Shown: one piece after another, positions 47,480 to 56,472 of the stretch
Layout of the letters: every line of letters begins with the position of its first letter
Position numbering within the stretch: the first letter of the stretch is position 1
Assembly (NCBI RefSeq): GCF_003590645.1
Contig: NZ_CP031834.1
Span: forward strand, 3,906,501 to 3,970,500
Direction: 5' to 3'
DNA from: Mesorhizobium sp. DCY119
GTDB lineage: Bacteria > Pseudomonadota > Alphaproteobacteria > Rhizobiales > Rhizobiaceae
Length of the DNA stretch: 64,000 nucleotides
Notes under the pieces: model-generated
The model's input: the letters and a program-made list of their open reading frames with translations, nothing else
Database searches by the model: none
What the model was told of the DNA's origin: nothing
Translations under genes and position numbers: made by a program

Positions 47480-49066
47480 TCATGCGGCCTCACGGATCAT
47501 GTCAGCGGCCTTTTCGCCGATCATGATCGTCGGTGCGTTGGTGTTTCCGCTGGTCAGCGTCGGCATGATCGAGGCATCGACCACCCGCAGACCCTGGATG
47601 CCGTGCACGCGCAGCTTGTCGTCAACGACCGCCATGGGATCGGTGCCCATCTTGCAGGTGCCAACGGGATGGTACACGCTCTGGCAGTCCTTCTTGATGT
47701 ATTCGTCGAGATCCGCATCCGACTGCGCCTCCTTGCCCGGCGCGTATTCCTCACCGCGAATGTGGTCGAAGGCTTTCTGCGTCACGATTTCGCGCGACAT
47801 TCGCAACCCATCGCGCAGCACTCGTAGATCGTCGGGCACAGATAGGTAGTTCGGGTCGAGCTCGGGAAGCACAAATGGGTCGTCGGACTTGGCCATGACG
47901 GTGCCACGGCTCTGCGGGCGCGAAATATTGAAGTAGGGCATGAAACCCTCTTCGGGGATGATGTCGCGGCCATGGTCGCGGTACATGATGTTGTTGAAGT
48001 GCCATTGAACGTCAGGAGCCTCGAGGTCCGGCCTGGTCTTCAGGAAGGACATGACCTCGACGCCGTGGCCCGCGACCGGCCCGCTGCCGGTGGTGTAATA
48101 CTGCACGAGCGCCAGAGCCGCGGCGTAGGGCTTGGTGGCCTTCAGGAGCGAAACCGGTTTTGTCAGCCGTACCTTGAGCGAGCTTGCGACGTGGTCCTGA
48201 AGGTTGCGGCCAACGCCCGGCAGCTCGTGCTGGACCCTGACGCCGATGCGGCTCAGGTGTTCGGGGTCGCCTATCCCCGAGATTTGCAGAACCTGCGGCG
48301 AGTTGAAGGTACCGCCGCAAAGGATCACCTCCTTGTCGGCAAATACGGTCTTCTTCTTGCCGCCCTGGACAAACTCGACGCCGATTGCGCGACCGCTCTT
48401 CAAGAGAATCTTCGACACCATCGCCCTGGTGTGGAACGTCAGGTTCTTGCGGTGCTTGATGGGCGTGATGTAGCAGCGCGACACGCTCGACCGGACCCCG
48501 TCCCTTACGGTTCCGTCACACGGGCCAACGCCATATTGCTCGCCCGAATTCAGGTCGTCGTTGAAGGGATAGCCCGCCTGAATGCACGCGTCACGCCAAG
48601 CGACGCAGGGTTCGGCCAAGATGGGGTTCCGGGTCGTCTTCAGTGGACCGTCGAAGCCGTGGACGTTCTGATCGCCGCCACCGCCCCAGTTCTCGGCCCT
48701 TTTGAAATAGGGCAGGATGCTGTCATAGCTCCAGCCCATGTTGCCCATCTGCGCCCACTGGTCATAGTCCGTTCGGTGGCCGCGGGTGTAAATCATGCCG
48801 TTAACCGTTGTGCAGCCGCCTATGCTTTTGGCGCGCGGAACGAACATGACGCGGTTGTTCACATGTTTTTGGGGCACCGTGTGATAGCCCCAATCCAGGG
48901 CAAGCGTCTGCATTAGCCGGAAGTAACCCATCGGCATGTGGATCCATGGGCTCCTGTCCCATCCGCCGGCCTCGATAACGGTGATCTGAATATTCGGATC
49001 AGCGCTCAACCGATTGATTAGGACTGCGCCGCCCGATCCAGCGCCAATGATGACGTAATCTGCCAT
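47480..49066 (-). CDS. GMC-family alcohol dehydrogenase/oxidase (choline-dehydrogenase-like)
   Basis: 528 residues from ATG 49066. FAD-binding [16 protein letters not shown] at 8-23, the GMC signature [15 protein letters not shown], and C-terminal active-site [12 protein letters not shown] and [24 protein letters not shown] enzymes of this group oxidise primary alcohols to aldehydes. Upstream partner of the aldehyde dehydrogenase; divergent from the IclR regulators. Confidence 0.94.
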   Translation of the reverse strand: MADYVIIGAGSGGAVLINRLSADPNIQITVIEAGGWDRSPWIHMPMGYFRLMQTLALDWGYHTVPQKHVNNRVMFVPRAKSIGGCTTVNGMIYTRGHRTDYDQWAQMGNMGWSYDSILPYFKRAENWGGGGDQNVHGFDGPLKTTRNPILAEPCVAWRDACIQAGYPFNDDLNSGEQYGVGPCDGTVRDGVRSSVSRCYITPIKHRKNLTFHTRAMVSKILLKSGRAIGVEFVQGGKKKTVFADKEVILCGGTFNSPQVLQISGIGDPEHLSRIGVRVQHELPGVGRNLQDHVASSLKVRLTKPVSLLKATKPYAAALALVQYYTTGSGPVAGHGVEVMSFLKTRPDLEAPDVQWHFNNIMYRDHGRDIIPEEGFMPYFNISRPQSRGTVMAKSDDPFVLPELDPNYLSVPDDLRVLRDGLRMSREIVTQKAFDHIRGEEYAPGKEAQSDADLDEYIKKDCQSVYHPVGTCKMGTDPMAVVDDKLRVHGIQGLRVVDASIMPTLTSGNTNAPTIMIGEKAADMIREAA

Positions 49067-49514
49067 TGCGGCTCCTCCCTCGTGGTGCATAGTCCGCAGT
49101 GACCGAAACTCCTGCCCACGGTCGCCGCAGATGACTTGCACCAAACTTTCTCATCGTTTGCCATGGTCAAATCTCTTAGTCAATGATTAATATCATGCGC
49201 CAGTGATCGGAGGCATCAATGGGAGCGCTACTCGAAGTCGCATTCTGCCGCAGCGGCTCACGGGCATTACCCAGGCGAGCCGCCCGTGCTGTTGCACTCG
49301 AAGCCTCAAATAGGACGGCCGGCACTTCAAATTCGGTTGCCGCACGCCGGCGCGTCAAACTAGAACAACTGCAAAAACAGGTTTCCCGATGGGCGTGCAA
49401 TGGATAACGACTATGTCTATCAACAATCGTCCAGCGGCCCTGGAAAGAACGTAACCCAGGGACTCCCGAAGCCGCTATTCGCGCCGGGGTCGAAGATGGA
49501 GGTGAGAAGCGATT
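49067..49514. other. Divergent control region of the GMC operon and IclR genes
   Basis: 448 bp with no gene I can support. An imperfect palindrome ATGAT-TAAT-ATCAT lies at 49183-49196 and could be an operator or -10-region palindrome for the GMC operon. The 17-bp island motif was not found here in good form. Confidence 0.4.
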
Positions 49515-50348
49515 ATGGCCGGTGGAGCACGCGGAATACAATCGATCGAGGTCAGCGGCCGAATATTGCGGTCACTCGTAGAGGTTTGCGAACCGATGAT
49601 GTTGAAGGATCTTGCGAAGGCTGCCGGCCTGGTGCCCGCCCAATGTCACGCCTACCTCACCAGTATGCGCCATGTCGGTCTTGTTCATCAGGAGATGGAC
49701 ACGGGCCTGTATCGCATGGGTCCCTTTGCAATGCGCCTGGGAATCGGCTGGCTTAGAAGTTCGCCGCTCCCCTCTGCGGCGATCCTCGAGCTCAAATCAT
49801 TGACCGATGAGCTTGGTTTCATGTCTCTCATCGCCATCTGGGGAGAATTCGGTCCGACAATTGTGCATATCAATGACGGCCTGTCTCCAACAGCTCTGAA
49901 TATTCGGCAGGGCACGCTTTTTTCCGTCACGGGAACTGCTACCGGGCGCGTTTTCGCGGCATTCGGAGACGCCGGGAATCTGGAAGGCCAGATCGCTTCG
50001 GAACTCCGCGGGGCCGCCCGCAGCCGCTCGCTAGGCCCTGCCCTGACCCGGGAAAACTTCGAAGCGCAGGTGCAACTGACCCGCAAGGTTGGATACTCCA
50101 CCGCAAGGGGAGCACCCATCCCCGGGATCAACGCAGTGTCGGTGCCGATTTTTGACAAGGACGGCAAGTTCGCGTTTGTCGGTACACTGATCGGTCCGTC
50201 CCCAGAAATGGCAGTGGAAAGTGATTCAGCGGCGGTGCAAAGGCTGCTGGCGACCGCCCGGTCGATCACAGACGGATTTTCTAGCGCGGAAAAATCTCGA
50301 ACCAAACAAGAGACGAGCCAGCTTGCGCAGGCGGGAGCTAGATTGTGA
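49515..50348 (+). CDS. IclR-family transcriptional regulator (first of tandem pair)
   Basis: 277 residues from ATG 49515. N-terminal winged helix (GIQSIEVSGRILRSLVEVCEP, LKDLAKAAGLVPAQCHAYLTSM) then the IclR effector domain (ELGFMSLIAIWGEFGPTIVHI, GTLFSVTGTATGRVFAAF, RKVGYSTARGAPIPGINAVSVPIFD). Second helix reads PAQCHAYL in place of the common PKSTVHRLL. The paralogue follows 58 bp later. Probably one of the two controls the island's 17-bp operators. Confidence 0.92.
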   Translation: MAGGARGIQSIEVSGRILRSLVEVCEPMMLKDLAKAAGLVPAQCHAYLTSMRHVGLVHQEMDTGLYRMGPFAMRLGIGWLRSSPLPSAAILELKSLTDELGFMSLIAIWGEFGPTIVHINDGLSPTALNIRQGTLFSVTGTATGRVFAAFGDAGNLEGQIASELRGAARSRSLGPALTRENFEAQVQLTRKVGYSTARGAPIPGINAVSVPIFDKDGKFAFVGTLIGPSPEMAVESDSAAVQRLLATARSITDGFSSAEKSRTKQETSQLAQAGARL

Positions 50349-50406
50349 CGCCGCGCGCGCAACGACAGCGCATCGACGGCGATGGGGCGATATCGCGAGG
50401 TTTGAC

Positions 50407-51228
50407 ATGATTCCTTTGACCAATGGCGACCGGGCGACGGACAAGAGAAGCGAAGGTCGCGGCGTGCAGTCGATCGAGTTGGGAGCGAAGCTGCTTTCCG
50501 TGCTCGCTGAAGAAGGCGAGCCCTTAATGCTGAAGGATCTTGCGCACGCTGCCGGCTTTGCGCCCGCACAGGCGCATGCCTATCTCGTCAGCTACCGAAA
50601 GATCGGCCTCGTTGACCAGGAGCTCCACTCCGGCCGGTACTTGCTTGGCAGATTCGCGCTGGATATCGGCATCACGCGCATGCGGACCGCCGATCCAATA
50701 CGCCTCGCAAGCGAGGCCGTGCGAGAGCTTTCCGGGCGTACCGCTTTGAATGTTGCCCTCGTCGTCTGGGGATCGTTCGGGCCGACGGTCATCCAGGTCC
50801 AGGAGAGCGGAAGCCAGCTGAACATGAACACGCGGCCGGGCACGGTGTATTCCATGTCCAGCACGGCGAGCGGCCGTGTGTTTTCGGCCTTTATGCCGGA
50901 AAAGGTTGTCAAGGAGGCTATTCGGAAAGAACAACGCGAGCCACCCGGCAGCGGGCGGGTCGGGACGCACCGCTTCCTTTCGAAGAAGGATCTCGAGCAG
51001 ATCCGCGCGTCCGGTTACGCATCAGTTGACAACCCTCCTGTACCGGGGATCAAGGCCATTTCGGCGCCGGTCTTCGATCACATCGGGCAGCTCGTGCTCG
51101 CAATCACCATCATCGGCCACGATGAATTGATGGATCGGAAATCGGAAAGCGATTTCATTCCCGCCCTGCTGGAAACCACCAAACAACTCTCTGCGGATCT
51201 CGGCTACAGCCACAACCTGCAGACATAG
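50407..51228 (+). CDS. IclR-family transcriptional regulator (second of tandem pair)
   Basis: 273 residues from ATG 50407. Closely parallels the first regulator: GVQSIELGAKLLSVLAEEGEP, LKDLAHAAGFAPAQAHAYLVSY, WGSFGPTVIQVQES, GTVYSMSSTASGRVFSAF, ASGYASVDNPPVPGIKAISAPVFD. Shared atypical recognition region and equal spacing show a tandem duplication. Divergence in the effector domain suggests the two sense different intermediates. Confidence 0.92.
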   Translation: MIPLTNGDRATDKRSEGRGVQSIELGAKLLSVLAEEGEPLMLKDLAHAAGFAPAQAHAYLVSYRKIGLVDQELHSGRYLLGRFALDIGITRMRTADPIRLASEAVRELSGRTALNVALVVWGSFGPTVIQVQESGSQLNMNTRPGTVYSMSSTASGRVFSAFMPEKVVKEAIRKEQREPPGSGRVGTHRFLSKKDLEQIRASGYASVDNPPVPGIKAISAPVFDHIGQLVLAITIIGHDELMDRKSESDFIPALLETTKQLSADLGYSHNLQT

Positions 51229-51324
51229 CGAGGCTAAAGCGGTCCATCTTGAATGGGATCGTGATCCTGGCCTTAGCGTGCGCGGGCCGGTGACCGCTCA
51301 CGGATGCGAACCCAAGCGATTCCT

Positions 51325-52017
51325 TCAGACTATCTGGCGCGTTTCGACGAAGTAGGGTGTGATTTCGTCAAGGAAAACCAGCGCGTGCTTTTGAGTTTGC
51401 GCCACGATGTCGCTTGCGTACAGCGCCGCCGCTTCCTGCTTGTCGCGGAACCAGAATTCGACGATTCCGTCGATCGGCACCTCTTCATAGCTTGCGCTGA
51501 TTGTTCGCTTGCCGTGATATCGGTCCACCACGACGTTCTGGACATATCCCAGGACATTCGGCCACTGCCGCACCCAGGAAGCGTGAACGTTTAGCCACTC
51601 GCGCCGGAATTGCTCGACGGATACTTCCGGAAGGCGCTTCAACAGAGTCATGCGCTTCACAAAGGGACCGTTTCCCAGGTTCAGCGGAACGACGACGTGC
51701 TTTTCGCAAGCGACGAGATGAACATCCTGCAGAAAGTCGACCTCGTCCTGCAAGGCGCCTGAAAACGCCGGGGAAGATACAGCCGACATCATGTCGTCGA
51801 TGTTATCGAAATGCAGTTCGGAAAAGCCGTCCAGGTTCCAAGATCCGCGCGCGTGATCGATGCCAAACTGCTCCTTGTTCACAACGAGATGCTGATAGTA
51901 GGCGCGCAGCCCCGGAAACTTGGCCGCCAACGGGCCGTGCGAAATGCGCCAGTGCCTGTCGAACTCTTCAGGCGACAGTTTGGGGTTGCGTGTCAGCAAG
52001 CCAAAGCGGCTAATCAT
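51325..52017 (-). CDS. EthD-family protein with two tandem domains
   Basis: 230 residues from ATG 52017 (AAGGAGATC upstream). Two ferredoxin-like EthD/dimeric alpha-beta-barrel units: the first with FGLLTRNPKLSPEEFDRHWRISHGPLA, the second with MTLLKRLPEVSVEQFRREWLNVHASWV. A single EthD domain is about 100 residues; here a duplication replaces the usual homodimer. EthD proteins occur in ether and ring-compound degradation; their reaction is seldom known. Upstream lies the decayed frame at 52038-52420 and motif site 5. Confidence 0.85.
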   Translation of the reverse strand: MISRFGLLTRNPKLSPEEFDRHWRISHGPLAAKFPGLRAYYQHLVVNKEQFGIDHARGSWNLDGFSELHFDNIDDMMSAVSSPAFSGALQDEVDFLQDVHLVACEKHVVVPLNLGNGPFVKRMTLLKRLPEVSVEQFRREWLNVHASWVRQWPNVLGYVQNVVVDRYHGKRTISASYEEVPIDGIVEFWFRDKQEAAALYASDIVAQTQKHALVFLDEITPYFVETRQIV

Positions 52018-52037
52018 CTCCAGATCTCCTTTGCGTC

Positions 52038-52420
52038 TCAAAATTGGTCCAGGAAGCGCCGCACTACAGGCTCGCGTGTGGCGAGCCGCGCGCCTTGTCG
52101 AAGACGCAAAACCCCAAAGCTCTCGGTGGCGGGCAACAACCGCTCGGCTTCGGCCGGCCAGTATGTGCGCAACGCTTCACCTTCGACCGCGACTAGGTGG
52201 GCTTTTGCACGTAGCGCGCGATATCGACGCCCAGCCTGGACTCCCCATCGGTCATGTCCGAGACCATCTCCGCGAAGTGCTGCGGGCGGTAGCCGATCAA
52301 CGGCACGTTCAGGCCGAACGTCCTCTCCAGCTCGAAAGTTTCCGCCGAAGCCAATCCGGTCAAAGGCATCGGTTGCAATCAATACGAGCTTTTCAACGCG
52401 GCTTTCCTCCCGCGAAACGA
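52038..52420 (-). pseudogene. Decayed reading frame, perhaps an alpha/beta-hydrolase
   Basis: Minus-strand segments read protein-like in different frames: SRVEKLVLIATDAFDR near the start, NVPLIGYRPQHFAEMVSDM in a second frame, and PAEAERLLPATESFGVLRLR near the end at 52038. The first resembles the strand-helix region of alpha/beta-hydrolases (ERVEKLVLI...), and the third their C-terminal part. At least two frame changes would be needed to join them. Identity is uncertain. Confidence 0.3.
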
Positions 52421-52473
52421 TGTCAGAACGCGCCGAAGGCCATCTTTCAGCTGACGCAAGGTATCTGAATCAT

Positions 52474-52490
52474 ATTCGACATTGCCGAAT
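52474..52490 (+). promoter_or_regulatory. Island operator motif, site 5
   Basis: ATTCGACATTGCCGAAT, 14 of 17 matches to site 1, with perfect ATTCG/CGAAT arms. It lies about 55-70 bp upstream of the decayed frame and 457 bp upstream of the EthD gene. From 52491 to 52840 I see no other feature. Confidence 0.55.
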
Positions 52491-52840
52491 GCGATTGCAA
52501 TAGCAAAACGTCAAAATTTTCCTGATTTGACGATCCGGTGGTGGCGCGGCGCATGCTCGTCTCCGACGCGTCGGCTTCGTCAAAGAAGCGAGCGTCTTCC
52601 TTCAGGCCGGCATCCTCAAGCGTGACGGCGGCCCCAAGCTTCGCGACGTTGATCCAAACAAATGCTACCCTATAGTCTGCTACAGCTCGTCCTTATTTGG
52701 TGAGGATGGATCGGCTCGACCGAGCAACCCTCGGACGCCTATTGTAGGGCGAGCCATTTCACCGACACATCGCCGCCGCATCGTCTCGGTCCGAGCCTAC
52801 CCGCCCGAAGTCAGCTTTCGGCTCGACTCCAATTCGCCTC

Positions 52841-53575
52841 TCAACTCGCGAGATAGCCGCCATCGACTGGCAGGATCACGCCGGTAATGAAAGCGGCAAG
52901 AGGGGAAGCCAGAAACAGCGCGCTCCCAGCCATGTCTTCGGGTAGGCCCCAGCGACCCAGAGGCGTCCGGCCAAGGATCGCGCTCGAGCGAACCGGATCG
53001 GAGCGCAGTGCTTCTGTCAAAGGTGTGGCGATCCAACCGGGGGCAATGGCATTTACCCTTATGCCGTCCGGCGCATAGGCTATGGCGAGCGATTTCGTCA
53101 ATTGCGCTATGCCGCCTTTTGATGCGGCATAGCCTGGCACCATCCCGCCACCGAAGAAAGAAAGCATCGATGCGATGTTCAGGATCGTCCCTGAACCAGG
53201 CTTGAGCAACGGCCTGGATGCGGCAGCCACGCGCATCGCACCGTTCAGGTTCACATCCAGCACAGCTTCGAAAATCTCCGGATCGTGTTCCTGCCCCCGC
53301 CGGATGATGCCTGCGGCATAGATGACATGGTCGAGCGAACCGAGCCCGGCGACGCTGGCCTTGACCGCATCGCCGTCTCGCACGTCCAGGCGTACCGCTT
53401 CTGTACCCGGCGTCGCTGCGGCCGCTGCCCTCACCTCATCTTCGGTAACCCCGGTGATCGTCACGAGCGCCCCTTCCGCAATGAACGCGCGTGCAATGGC
53501 ATTGCCTATGCCCGATGTCCCGCCGACGACAAGCACCCTGTTGTCCCTGAAACATCCAACCGGCCAGCCGCTCAT
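52841..53575 (-). CDS. Short-chain dehydrogenase/reductase (SDR)
   Basis: 244 residues. Cofactor motif GGTSGIG (18-24), YAAG in place of NNAG (86-89), catalytic S136, Y149 and K153 (GYAASK), late GWIATPLTEALRSDP. The LDVRD site suggests NAD. Last gene of the long leftward operon D, four bp after the cupin gene. Confidence 0.92.
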   Translation of the reverse strand: MSGWPVGCFRDNRVLVVGGTSGIGNAIARAFIAEGALVTITGVTEDEVRAAAAATPGTEAVRLDVRDGDAVKASVAGLGSLDHVIYAAGIIRRGQEHDPEIFEAVLDVNLNGAMRVAAASRPLLKPGSGTILNIASMLSFFGGGMVPGYAASKGGIAQLTKSLAIAYAPDGIRVNAIAPGWIATPLTEALRSDPVRSSAILGRTPLGRWGLPEDMAGSALFLASPLAAFITGVILPVDGGYLAS

Positions 53576-53579
53576 GACA

Positions 53580-54107
53580 TCACCGGATGAATTGATCGGC
53601 GAAATCGGCTCCCAGGCCGACTTCCGCGAAATGCCGGCGGCACATGTCTATCTTGGTGAATACGTCTTCGTAGCCTAGCGGTTTCCCCCAGGGGTCGACG
53701 TAGTACATGATGCCGTTTACCTGGAAATACGTGATCATTTCCTCGACGCCGTCAGGAACAACGAGAGTATGGGTCTCACCCGGGGGTTCGAAGACATATG
53801 AGCCCTCTTCTGCGACCCAGTCGTGCTCCAGGTAATGCCAGCGACCCTTCAGCACGAAACCGTGGACGGCATTCGGATGACGATGCCGGGAGAGAACCCC
53901 GGAACGGCGCACCTTCAGGAGGTTCATCCAATACCCTTGAGAGCGATTGAGGCACAGCGGACGGAACCAGACATTCTCCGCCTGCGGCACCCACAGCCGC
54001 TCATCGCTTGGAATGGCCTGCGGGATAACAATCTCCGCCAGGGCATCCGGCGGATTTGGCAGCTGGTATGGAATTCTTGGATCGGAATCCGGATTAACGG
54101 GTGGCAT
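53580..54107 (-). CDS. Cupin dioxygenase-like protein (2,4'-dihydroxyacetophenone dioxygenase type)
   Basis: 175 residues. A single cupin with metal ligands visible in SRHRHPNAVHGFVLKGRWHY (H, H and E/H spaced as in the cupin motif 1) and GETHTLVVPDGVEE (motif 2 His). The layout and GSYVFEPPGETH match the DAD/ChrR-like cupins that cleave C-C bonds of diketones or hydroxyketones. In operon D it may act on a 2-oxo intermediate; reaction not shown by sequence. Confidence 0.8.
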   Translation of the reverse strand: MPPVNPDSDPRIPYQLPNPPDALAEIVIPQAIPSDERLWVPQAENVWFRPLCLNRSQGYWMNLLKVRRSGVLSRHRHPNAVHGFVLKGRWHYLEHDWVAEEGSYVFEPPGETHTLVVPDGVEEMITYFQVNGIMYYVDPWGKPLGYEDVFTKIDMCRRHFAEVGLGADFADQFIR

Positions 54108-54217
54108 CGCGGTGCTATCCCTTCAACAATTCAACGAGGTCTGGCAGAGCCAAATGAAGCAGCCTAGCGCCCGGCCCGGTTCACCAGTCGATCCGATCAG
54201 CGAAGCATTCTTCAGGC

Positions 54218-54889
54218 TCAGATGCGACCGAATTCCGCAAGCAGGTCTTCGACGGTCTTACCCTGCTTCACCCAGAGGCGGGTGGCTTGTTCGCGATCGG
54301 CCTGCTCCTTGGCCAGTGCGACAACTTCTTCGGCACGCGCTCGCGGGATCACCACCACGCCCATCAGATCGGCCACGATGAAATCGCCCGGATTCACGAC
54401 GACACCACCGCAAGCGATCGGCACGTTGATCGAAAGTTCCTCTTTGCGGCCAGAGAACATCGTGTGGGTGCCGCGCGGCGTGATCGCGCGCGTCCAGATC
54501 GGCCAGTTGATATCCTCGAGCTCATCGGTGTCGCGCCCTGCCCCGTCGACAATCATCGCGCGGATGCCGCGGTTTTGAGCCAGCCCGCCCATCAGCCCAC
54601 CACAGACGGAGGTGTTCAGATCGCCGCCTGCGTCCACGACGATCACGTCACCGGGATGTCCCATCTCAAGCGCCTTCAGCGGATCGACCAGGTCGCCCTT
54701 CGACAGCTGTACGGTAATCGCCTGACCGCAGACCTTCGCACGAAAAGCCGGCTTGATGCCGCTGTCCATCACACCGGTGCGATACTGCACATCGGCGAAA
54801 ACGGCCGCGGCGGAATAGCATTTGATGACATCATCGAACTTGGCCAGCAGATCGGGAGCGCGTTCGAAATCGTGAAACAGTTTCAGCAT
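54218..54889 (-). CDS. RraA-like aldolase/decarboxylase
   Basis: 223 residues from ATG 54889, overlapping the upstream dehydrogenase gene by 7 bp. The HMG-aldolase/RraA family motifs are present: GQAITVQLSKGDLVDPLKAL, GDVIVVDAGGD, GGLMGGLAQNRGIRAMIVDGAGRDTDEL (with the R and D of the active site) and VNPGDFIVADLMGVVVIP. Members split 4-hydroxy-2-oxo acids or decarboxylate oxaloacetate with a divalent metal. This suits a sugar-acid pathway in operon D. Confidence 0.9.
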   Translation of the reverse strand: MLKLFHDFERAPDLLAKFDDVIKCYSAAAVFADVQYRTGVMDSGIKPAFRAKVCGQAITVQLSKGDLVDPLKALEMGHPGDVIVVDAGGDLNTSVCGGLMGGLAQNRGIRAMIVDGAGRDTDELEDINWPIWTRAITPRGTHTMFSGRKEELSINVPIACGGVVVNPGDFIVADLMGVVVIPRARAEEVVALAKEQADREQATRLWVKQGKTVEDLLAEFGRI

Positions 54890-55902
54890 GGGACTGTCCT
54901 TTGGGCGCGTACGGCCAGCGCGTCGGCGTTCACCGGATTCTTGGGGGCTTGCCCTGTCAGCACGCGGGCAACTTCGCTCGCTGCTATTTCGCGAGCCGAG
55001 CGGATAGACTCTTCCGAGTAGTACGCGGAATGCGGCGTGACGATCACGTTCGGCAAGCTGAAGATCGGATTGTCGGCGGGCGACCAGACGGCCCTTTTGG
55101 CCGGTTCTTCCTCGGGATCGTCCAGACCCGCACCGGCAATCCACCCCTCTGTCAGAGCCTTGTAGAGCGCCTTGTTGTCGATGGTGGGGCCGCGCCCGGT
55201 GTTGACGATCAGCGCGCCGGATTTCATCGAGCGGAACTCGGATTCCGACAGAAAATGCTTGGTTTCCGGCGTCATGGGAACCTGCATCATGACCACATCG
55301 GACTGCGCCAGAAGAGTTTGCTTGTCCACCACGCGGGCGCCATGCGACTCGGCCACGCTTGCAGGAAGGTAGGGGTCATACACAACGATCTCGAGCCCGA
55401 AGGAACCGGCGCGTGCAGCGATGGCCTGCCCGATTTTCCCGAACGAGACGATGCCCATCACCTGCCCTCGCAGTCGGTGCAGCGGGGCGGCGGATTGCCA
55501 CCGCCAGACGCCTTGATGGGTGGCGCGATCGTAAGGGAACAAGCCACGCGCGAGTGCCAGCCAAAGGCTGATGGCATGATCGGCGACCTCTTCGGTGCAG
55601 TAGTCACGCACGTTGGTGACGAGGATGCCCTTTTCAGTCGCGGAACCCACATCGACGATGTCGACGCCCACGCCATAGCGAGCGATGACTTTGCATTGCT
55701 GCATCGCCGCGATGGTCTTGGCGCCGACCCGTGCATACTGGTTCATGATGGCGTCGCAGTCGCGCGCCGCCTCCAGAAGATCATCTTCGCTCTTGGCCTG
55801 CAGCGCCACCACCTCGGCCCCGGCGGCCTCGAGGATGGCGCGCTCGATATCGACATTGCCGTAGTCGTAGTCGGTAATGACGACCTTGGGCTTTTTGCTC
55901 AT
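54883..55902 (-). CDS. D-isomer-specific 2-hydroxyacid dehydrogenase (CtBP-like)
   Basis: 339 residues. NAD-binding GIVSFGKIGQAIAAR at about 150-164, catalytic R237 (VNTGRGPTID), E264-266 region (LDDPEEEP) and H291 (VTPHSAYYSE). The RYGVGVDIVDVG substrate region is typical of the CtBP-like group. It interconverts a 2-oxo acid and a D-2-hydroxy acid. The gene overlaps the RraA-like aldolase gene. Confidence 0.93.
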   Translation of the reverse strand: MSKKPKVVITDYDYGNVDIERAILEAAGAEVVALQAKSEDDLLEAARDCDAIMNQYARVGAKTIAAMQQCKVIARYGVGVDIVDVGSATEKGILVTNVRDYCTEEVADHAISLWLALARGLFPYDRATHQGVWRWQSAAPLHRLRGQVMGIVSFGKIGQAIAARAGSFGLEIVVYDPYLPASVAESHGARVVDKQTLLAQSDVVMMQVPMTPETKHFLSESEFRSMKSGALIVNTGRGPTIDNKALYKALTEGWIAGAGLDDPEEEPAKRAVWSPADNPIFSLPNVIVTPHSAYYSEESIRSAREIAASEVARVLTGQAPKNPVNADALAVRAQRTVPC

Positions 55903-55926
55903 GTTGTGATCTCTTTCCAGCCGCGT

Positions 55927-56421
55927 TCAGACATAGGCGCCGGCCGAATAGGTCAACTCGTAGGAGTGGCTGTAGAGTTCAAAGACATTGCCGAAGGGAT
56001 CTTCGACATAGACCATGCGGTATGGTTTTTGGCCGGGATAATAATGGCGGACCTGCTGCATCCGCTGCTTGCCGCCCATGGATTCGATCAGCTTCACGCG
56101 CTCTTCCAGCTTCTCGTCCTGCAGGCAGAAATGGAACAGCCCTGGGCGCCAGTACTCGAAGGGTCGGGTTTCAGCCTTGGTCTGGGGAAATTCGAACAGC
56201 TCGATCCCGATGCCATCGCCGGTGGCAAGGTGGGCGATGCGGAAACTGCCCCAGCCCTCGCCGAACACGTCGTCGCACATCTGCCCGATGGCGCTCTGGT
56301 CGTGGTGGATCGTGGTGGGCGGCATGATCAGATAAAGCTCGAAGCACTTGGAGTAAAACTCCACGGCCCGGTCGAGGTCTGGCACGGTGATGCCAATGTG
56401 AGAAAAGGTGAGGGCTGCCAT
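55927..56421 (-). CDS. VOC-family (glyoxalase-fold) protein
   Basis: 164 residues from ATG 56421 (AAAGGAC upstream). One vicinal-oxygen-chelate unit pair: FSHIGITVPDLDRAVEFYSKCF (N-terminal His ligand), GIGIELFEFPQ (Glu ligand), LFHFCLQ (His) and MVYVEDPFGNVFELY (Glu). All four metal positions are plausible. Lactoylglutathione-lyase-like or isomerase activity is possible; unknown here. 24 bp before the dehydrogenase gene in operon D. Confidence 0.85.
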   Translation of the reverse strand: MAALTFSHIGITVPDLDRAVEFYSKCFELYLIMPPTTIHHDQSAIGQMCDDVFGEGWGSFRIAHLATGDGIGIELFEFPQTKAETRPFEYWRPGLFHFCLQDEKLEERVKLIESMGGKQRMQQVRHYYPGQKPYRMVYVEDPFGNVFELYSHSYELTYSAGAYV

Positions 56422-56472
56422 TGGGGGTCCTTTCAAGTCAAATAGAGGTTAAACTGGCTCGTGCTTGGCCGA

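Noticed and set aside
49168-49184. Possible further island motif (AAATCTCTTAGTCAAT)
   Set aside because: Only fits the consensus with a deletion and few matches; listed only the nearby ATGAT/ATCAT palindrome.
54901-56445. 514-residue plus-strand frame
   Set aside because: Antisense shadow of the 2-hydroxyacid dehydrogenase and VOC genes, which have complete motifs and ribosome sites.
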